Assembly: GCA_964654125.1 (NCBI GenBank)
Contig: CAZZGG010000001.1
Coordinates: 1 to 64,000 of the forward strand
DNA from: JAAYBY01 sp964654125
Lineage (GTDB): Bacteria; Bacillota; Clostridia; Saccharofermentanales; UBA5734
DNA length: 64,000 nucleotides
Direction of reading: 5' to 3'
Part shown: positions 60,054 to 64,000 of the stretch, one piece after another
Numbering within the stretch: the stretch's first letter is position 1
How the letters are laid out: every line of letters begins with the position of its first letter
Program-made: the position numbers and the translations under genes
The notes under the pieces: generated by a model
Told to the model about the DNA's origin: nothing
The model's input: the letters and a program-made list of their open reading frames with translations, nothing else
Database searches by the model: none

Positions 60054-61007
60054 ATGACTAAGCTAGATTTTAAGCAAATCACAACCTATTCTCTGGCCAA
60101 ACGGCATAACCTGGTCAGCCTGGCCAATCTGGCCCGGCCTGGCCAGTATCAGGGACCGGACTGGACCAGTGACCAGTTTATAGACCTGCTGGAGCGGCTC
60201 AAACAAGCCCGCCAGAAGGGACGGGCTATCATCTGGTCGCTGGGAGCCCATGTCATAAAAAATGGCCTGTCCCTTTATTTGATTGAGCTGATGCGGCAGG
60301 GCTGGATCACCCATCTGGCCGGTAATGGCGCTGTCAGCATCCATGACTTTGAACTGGCCCTGGCCGGCGGCACTTCAGAGGATGTGCCGACAGCCATTGA
60401 GGATGGCAGCTTCGGGATGTGGGAGGAAACAGGCCGCTATATGAATGAAGCCATCCAGCAGGGCTGGGCACAAGGGCTAGGCTATGGTGAGGCGATAGCT
60501 GCCTATATGGCAAAAAGGCCGGAGCTTTTCCCTCATAAGGAAATCAGTGTGCTCTACCAGGCCAGCCAGCTCGGTGTTGGCACATCCCTCCATATCGCTC
60601 TGGGTACTGATATCATCCACCAGCACCCGACAGTTGATTTTGCTGCCATTGGCGGGGCCAGCGGACTTGATTTTAAAAAAATGTGTTCTGCTGTGGCAGA
60701 TCTGGAGGGCGGTGTCTTTCTTAATTTCGGTTCCAGTGTGATCGGGCCGGAGGTTTTCTTAAAGGCTCTTTCCATTGTGCGCAATCTGGGTCTTGAGGTC
60801 TTTGCTTTTACGACAGCCAATTTTGATCTGGTTGAACTGGGTGATTACAAGGGCAAGATCGGTTATGATGACCCGCTCTACTATTACAGGCCACGCAAAA
60901 ATATCGTCAACCGGCCGGTCAGCCGTGGTGGCAGGGGTTACCACTTCACAGTTGACCACCAGGTGTCGATCCCGCAGCTTTATCAGGGCTTGCTGGGGGA
61001 GGCATGA
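60054..61007 (+). CDS. deoxyhypusine-synthase-like protein of unknown function
   Basis: 317 residues. The segment LGAHVIKNGLSLYLIELMRQG, then ITHLAGNGAVSIHDFELAL (positions about 64-104), recalls the NAD-binding core of deoxyhypusine synthase (GAxxxxxGL...Li..G.id.lv.tGA...HD.ie), which is why I propose that fold. There is no eIF5A in bacteria for such an enzyme to modify, and bacterial relatives include homospermidine synthases. Here the neighbours are a HAD phosphatase and an HldE-like kinase, so a sugar-phosphate role is equally possible. No membrane segments. The family call needs a structure-based check. Confidence 0.45.
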   Translation: MTKLDFKQITTYSLAKRHNLVSLANLARPGQYQGPDWTSDQFIDLLERLKQARQKGRAIIWSLGAHVIKNGLSLYLIELMRQGWITHLAGNGAVSIHDFELALAGGTSEDVPTAIEDGSFGMWEETGRYMNEAIQQGWAQGLGYGEAIAAYMAKRPELFPHKEISVLYQASQLGVGTSLHIALGTDIIHQHPTVDFAAIGGASGLDFKKMCSAVADLEGGVFLNFGSSVIGPEVFLKALSIVRNLGLEVFAFTTANFDLVELGDYKGKIGYDDPLYYYRPRKNIVNRPVSRGGRGYHFTVDHQVSIPQLYQGLLGEA

Positions 61008-61009
61008 AG

Positions 61010-62065
61010 ATGGCTGTAGTGCTTAAAACAATAACTCCGCCCCGGCCGGACCGGCTGAAGCAGATACTGGCCGGCCTGGCCCGAGTGCGGGCCGGCCTGG
61101 CTGGTGACCTGGCTCTGGATGCCTACTGGCATGCTGATCTGACCAAATCTGAACTCTCATTGGAAACACCGCATTTTCCCTTGCCGGTAGTGCAGGAAAG
61201 TTATGCTCCCGGAGCTGGTGGCAATGTGGCGGCCAATCTGGCCGCCCTAGGGCTTAAGTCAGTTGCTGCGGCAGGTGTGATAGGCCAGGACTGGCGCGGC
61301 CGCCTGCTGGCAGAAGAGCTTTTTGCCAGAAACATTGCTATTGACGGCTTGATCAAGTCTGATGACAGAGTCACCAATGCCTATATCAAGCCCTACCGGC
61401 GCGGTTTTGCTGATCTGGAATATGAAGACCCGCGGCTTGATTTTACTAATCACAGTTCCCAGTCGGAGCTGCTGGACCAGGTCCTGGCCAGGCAGCTGAC
61501 AGCTCTGGCCAGGCACCTGGATGTGCTTTGCCTCAGCGACCAGTTCCAATATGGCTGCCTGGGTCCTGCTGTGCAAAAGGCAGCCCTGGAACTGGCCCGT
61601 CAGGGTCTGCTCGTCCTGGTTGACAGCCGCTACCGCATCGGGATGTATCCAGGCTGCCTGCTCAAACCCAATGCAGCTGAATGCGCCCAGGCCCTGGGTA
61701 AGGACATGAACACAGAAAATGCTGGCCTGGAGCAGCTGGCCGGTCTGGCCTTGGAGCTGGCCGCAAAGACCACTTCCACTGTCTGTCTGACGGCAGGTGC
61801 CAGAGGCTGTTTTCTGACCGGCCCTGACCAGGGAGCAGTCAGTCACGTGCCGGTTTTCCCGGTCCAGCCCCCGCTTGATATCTGTGGGGCCGGTGACAGC
61901 TTTATGGCTACTTTTGCCGCCTGCCTGGGAGCAGGTGCGACCAAAGCCGAAGCGGCTTTTTTGGCTAATGCCGCTGCCGCTGTGACCGTAAAAAAACTGA
62001 AGCAAACAGGTACAGCCAGCCTCAGGGAGATTCAGGCTGTTTTGCACGAAAACGGCCATGTCTAG
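61010..62065 (+). CDS. PfkB-family kinase, HldE/RfaE kinase-domain-like
   Basis: 351 residues from ATG 61010. GGGGGAGG ends 7 bp upstream, whereas ATG 61004, overlapping the previous stop, is only 1 bp from it. GAGGNVAANLAALGLK at about 69-84 and DICGAGDSFMATF near 294-306 are PfkB signatures, the first typical of the heptose-7-phosphate kinase branch. NAAAAVTVKKLKQTGTAS near the C-terminus also matches HldE. It would phosphorylate a sugar phosphate at the anomeric carbon. There is no nucleotidyltransferase domain, unlike bifunctional HldE. Confidence 0.87.
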   Translation: MAVVLKTITPPRPDRLKQILAGLARVRAGLAGDLALDAYWHADLTKSELSLETPHFPLPVVQESYAPGAGGNVAANLAALGLKSVAAAGVIGQDWRGRLLAEELFARNIAIDGLIKSDDRVTNAYIKPYRRGFADLEYEDPRLDFTNHSSQSELLDQVLARQLTALARHLDVLCLSDQFQYGCLGPAVQKAALELARQGLLVLVDSRYRIGMYPGCLLKPNAAECAQALGKDMNTENAGLEQLAGLALELAAKTTSTVCLTAGARGCFLTGPDQGAVSHVPVFPVQPPLDICGAGDSFMATFAACLGAGATKAEAAFLANAAAAVTVKKLKQTGTASLREIQAVLHENGHV

Positions 62066-63158
62066 GCAAATCCGCAATGCAGCTGCGATCGGGGCTGGCA
62101 ACCGCCTGGCAGTGATACGCCTGCTCTGGCCAGAAGACTTAAGCCGGGCAGAACTGGCCCGGCGCACCGGCCTGACCCGGGCTGCCTTAACCATCATCTG
62201 TGACCAGTTACTGGACCAGGGTCTGATCCGGGAAAAAAGTGGCCGGCTGCTGGCTCTGGCCACAGATCAATTTCAGTTTATCGGGATAGATATCAGCCGC
62301 CACAGTATCCAGCTGGGTCTTTTAGATCTAGCTGGCCGGACTTTGGCCAGCCAGACTTTCAGTCCGGCTGATTTTACCTCTTTTGAGCAACTGGTTGCTG
62401 GTCTAGCGCGAGCAGCCCAAGCAATGCTGACTGGCCAGGTCAGGGGGGTTGGCGTCAGTGTGCCCGGACCGGTCGACAGTAAAAGCGGTCTGGTACTCAA
62501 TCCGCCCCGCTTTGGCCTGCTCCAGCAAAAGAATATCCAGTTGGCCTTGAAGAAGCAGTTGGATCTGCCTTTACGGGTGGAAAACAATGCTGCTGCCAGG
62601 ACCTTGTGGGAAAAGCATCTGGGTCAGGGCCGCTTTTATAATGACTTTATGCTTTTGATAGTAGATAGCGGCATCGGGGCTGGCCTGGTCCTGGATGGCC
62701 GGCTTTACCGCGGCTTTGGCTTTGCAGCTGAGGTCGGTCACATGTCACTTGATCCGGCTGGCCCACTGTGCGAGTGTGGTAACCGGGGTTGCCTGGAAAA
62801 CTATGCTTCAACCAGCGCTGTGCTCGAAGGCAGTTCGTACAAGAGCTGGGTCAAGCTGGCCGAGGCTGCTGCGGCTGGTACGGAAAAAGCCCTGCAGCGG
62901 CTCAAGAACCAGGCTGATAAACTGGCCCAGGCTATCATTAATGTGAGCAATCTTTTGGATCTGGAGGCTGTGATCATAACCGGAGATCCGGCCAGCCGGC
63001 CTGAGCAGCTGCTTGATTTGATCAGCTGCCAGGTTGACAGCTTGCGCATCACCAGAAAAATCCATCCCCTGGCTCTTACCGCCACAGACTTCCGGCCTGA
63101 TGCGGCTCTGGCTGCAGCTGCCATGATTGCTGTTGACAGTTATTTGGCCGAGCCGTGA
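62058..63158 (+). CDS. ROK-family transcriptional regulator (NagC/XylR type)
   Basis: 366 residues; the ATG overlaps the kinase gene by 8 bp. The N-terminal winged helix has SRAELARRTGLTRAALTIICDQL (about 29-51). The ROK domain has FIGIDISRHSIQLGLLDL, the ExGH-like AEVGHMSLD and zinc site CECGNRGCLENYAS. The kinase-type GxG loops are partly kept. It likely represses the operon through the operator at 59161-59177 and possibly nagB, responding to a sugar or amino-sugar phosphate. Confidence 0.92.
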   Translation: MSRQIRNAAAIGAGNRLAVIRLLWPEDLSRAELARRTGLTRAALTIICDQLLDQGLIREKSGRLLALATDQFQFIGIDISRHSIQLGLLDLAGRTLASQTFSPADFTSFEQLVAGLARAAQAMLTGQVRGVGVSVPGPVDSKSGLVLNPPRFGLLQQKNIQLALKKQLDLPLRVENNAAARTLWEKHLGQGRFYNDFMLLIVDSGIGAGLVLDGRLYRGFGFAAEVGHMSLDPAGPLCECGNRGCLENYASTSAVLEGSSYKSWVKLAEAAAAGTEKALQRLKNQADKLAQAIINVSNLLDLEAVIITGDPASRPEQLLDLISCQVDSLRITRKIHPLALTATDFRPDAALAAAAMIAVDSYLAEP

Positions 63159-63250
63159 GAGGATTTGTTGTCTTTAGAGGCATTATGATACAGAAAGTCT
63201 AATTAGAGCGTGCTATCCTTGCAGCAAGAAAGACTAAGGAGGTCGAAAAA

Positions 63251-64000
63251 ATGCGCTATATTAGATTAGTTCTGCTTTTAATACTACCAATGGCACTGCT
63301 CCTTACTGCTTGTAGCCCGGCTCAAGATAAAGCCAAGCTGGTTGTCGGTATGGAACTGGCTTATCCGCCCTTTGAAATGACGGATGAACAAAATAACCCG
63401 GCTGGGCTCAGCGTTGAATTTGCCAAGGCTCTGGCGGCTGATTTAGGTCGTGAGCTGGTGATTGAGAATATGGCCTGGGCTGGCCTCATCCCCTCCTTGG
63501 AGACAGGCAAGATAGACCTGATCATATCTTCGATGACCATTACCGCAGAAAGGGCAGAAAGAGTTGATTTTTCTGAGCCCTATGCTGTGGCTAATCTGGG
63601 TCTTTTGATCAATAAGGATTCACCGGTGACCTCATATGCTGATCTGGACCAGGAGGGCCGCACAGTTGCTGTCAAGAAGGGTTCAACTGGTCATATTTAT
63701 GCGGAAAAGAACCTGAAAAATGCCACTATCATGGTCTTTGACAAAGAAAGTGTCTGTGTCCTGGAAGTTGTCCAGGGCAAGGCCGATGCCTTCACTTATG
63801 GCCAGCTGACCGTTTATCGCAACTGGCAGCAGTATCCGGATCAGACCCGGGTCAATCTGGAGCCCTATCAGGATAATCCGGAATACTGGGCCGTTGCCCT
63901 GGGCAAGGATCAGCCTGAATTAAAGGCAAAGATCAATAACTTCATAAAAAGCTTTCGCAGTGAAGGTGGTTTTGATAAACTGGCAGAGCAGTATCTGCCT
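63251..64000 (+). CDS. amino acid ABC transporter substrate-binding lipoprotein, truncated by the window edge
   Basis: 250 codons visible, no stop before 64000. AAGGAGG 8 bp before ATG 63251. Signal peptide with lipobox LLTAC, C21 lipidated. SBP_bac_3 features: VVGMELAYPPFEMTD, LAADLGRELVIENMAWAGLIPSL, ISSMTITAERAERVDFSEPY and VAVKKGSTGHIYAEK. The Arg/Asp of the amino-acid site is likely (R in TAERAERVDFS). Paralogous in type to the lipoprotein at 44214 but clearly distinct. Either could feed the permease/ATPase at 40311-41797; permease genes may follow beyond the edge. Confidence 0.92.
   Translation, partial: MRYIRLVLLLILPMALLLTACSPAQDKAKLVVGMELAYPPFEMTDEQNNPAGLSVEFAKALAADLGRELVIENMAWAGLIPSLETGKIDLIISSMTITAERAERVDFSEPYAVANLGLLINKDSPVTSYADLDQEGRTVAVKKGSTGHIYAEKNLKNATIMVFDKESVCVLEVVQGKADAFTYGQLTVYRNWQQYPDQTRVNLEPYQDNPEYWAVALGKDQPELKAKINNFIKSFRSEGGFDKLAEQYLP

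Noticed and set aside
1..64000. tRNA, rRNA, CRISPR arrays, transposases, phage integrases, attachment sites or replication origin
   Set aside because: None recognised on either strand by reading; small RNAs without strong sequence motifs could have been missed.

Overview
The window looks like a piece of a metagenome-assembled or draft genome of an anaerobic Firmicute, probably a member of Clostridia. The evidence is AGGAGG-type ribosome binding sites, near-consensus sigma-A promoters, an LplB/LplC-type oligosaccharide transporter, a SleB-like cell-wall hydrolase with SH3 and Thr/Pro linker, a C_GCAxxG_C_C protein, PF10923 ATPases and a run of 70 N. I see no rRNA, tRNA, CRISPR array, insertion sequence or phage gene. 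The dominant theme is intracellular carbohydrate catabolism with many NAD(P)-dependent oxidoreductases: five Gfo/Idh/MocA proteins, four medium-chain dehydrogenases, two extended-SDR-like proteins and a D-2-hydroxyacid dehydrogenase.

Left end (1-9.2 kb): a truncated cupin/phosphomannose-isomerase-like gene diverges from a LacI regulator over an AT-rich intergenic region with a strong inverted repeat. A decayed stretch follows that still holds the 3' end of an LplC-type permease, then a four-gene oxidoreductase operon (2250-6293), a cation/proton antiporter divergent from a LysR regulator, and a C_GCAxxG_C_C protein.

9.2-12.5 kb: a compact three-gene operon of two BrxC/BrxD-like (PF10923) ATPases and an unrecognised first gene. 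It has its own promoter and is closed by a bidirectional terminator. This is the best candidate for an undescribed system, possibly defence.

12.5-26.5 kb: one 13-gene minus-strand transcription unit. It starts at a TTGACA-17-TATAAT promoter abutting a perfect 26-bp palindrome and begins with a TetR gene. It continues with an epimerase-like protein, a DapA-like aldolase, LplB, LplC, a 2-hydroxyacid dehydrogenase, an enolase-superfamily enzyme, Gfo/Idh, Gfo/Idh, two tandem carbon-nitrogen hydrolases, Gfo/Idh and a lipoprotein solute-binding protein, and ends at a terminator. This reads as a self-contained uptake and catabolism system for an unknown substrate, perhaps a sugar acid or amide.

26.5-48 kb: SWIM-SNF2 helicase, two medium-chain dehydrogenases, cell-wall hydrolase, an APH-methyltransferase fusion, alpha/beta hydrolase, PhnP-like metallohydrolase, glycerophosphodiesterase, amidohydrolase, and a minus-strand unit of polar-amino-acid-type permease, ATPase, sialidase-like protein, Gfo/Idh and HAD. 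Then come an EamA exporter, an anchored transglutaminase-like protein, an amino-acid binding lipoprotein, a cytoplasmic sulfatase and an orphan trpB.

48-64 kb: FGGY kinase divergent from a J-domain / GNAT_C / tandem DUF7309-like cluster; an orphan JetD-like Toprim protein; MFS transporter; a DapA-like/sialidase fusion that lacks the Schiff-base lysine; NagB; and, divergent from nagB across paired promoters with a palindromic operator, a HAD / deoxyhypusine-synthase-like / HldE-like kinase / ROK operon. A second amino-acid binding lipoprotein runs off the right edge.
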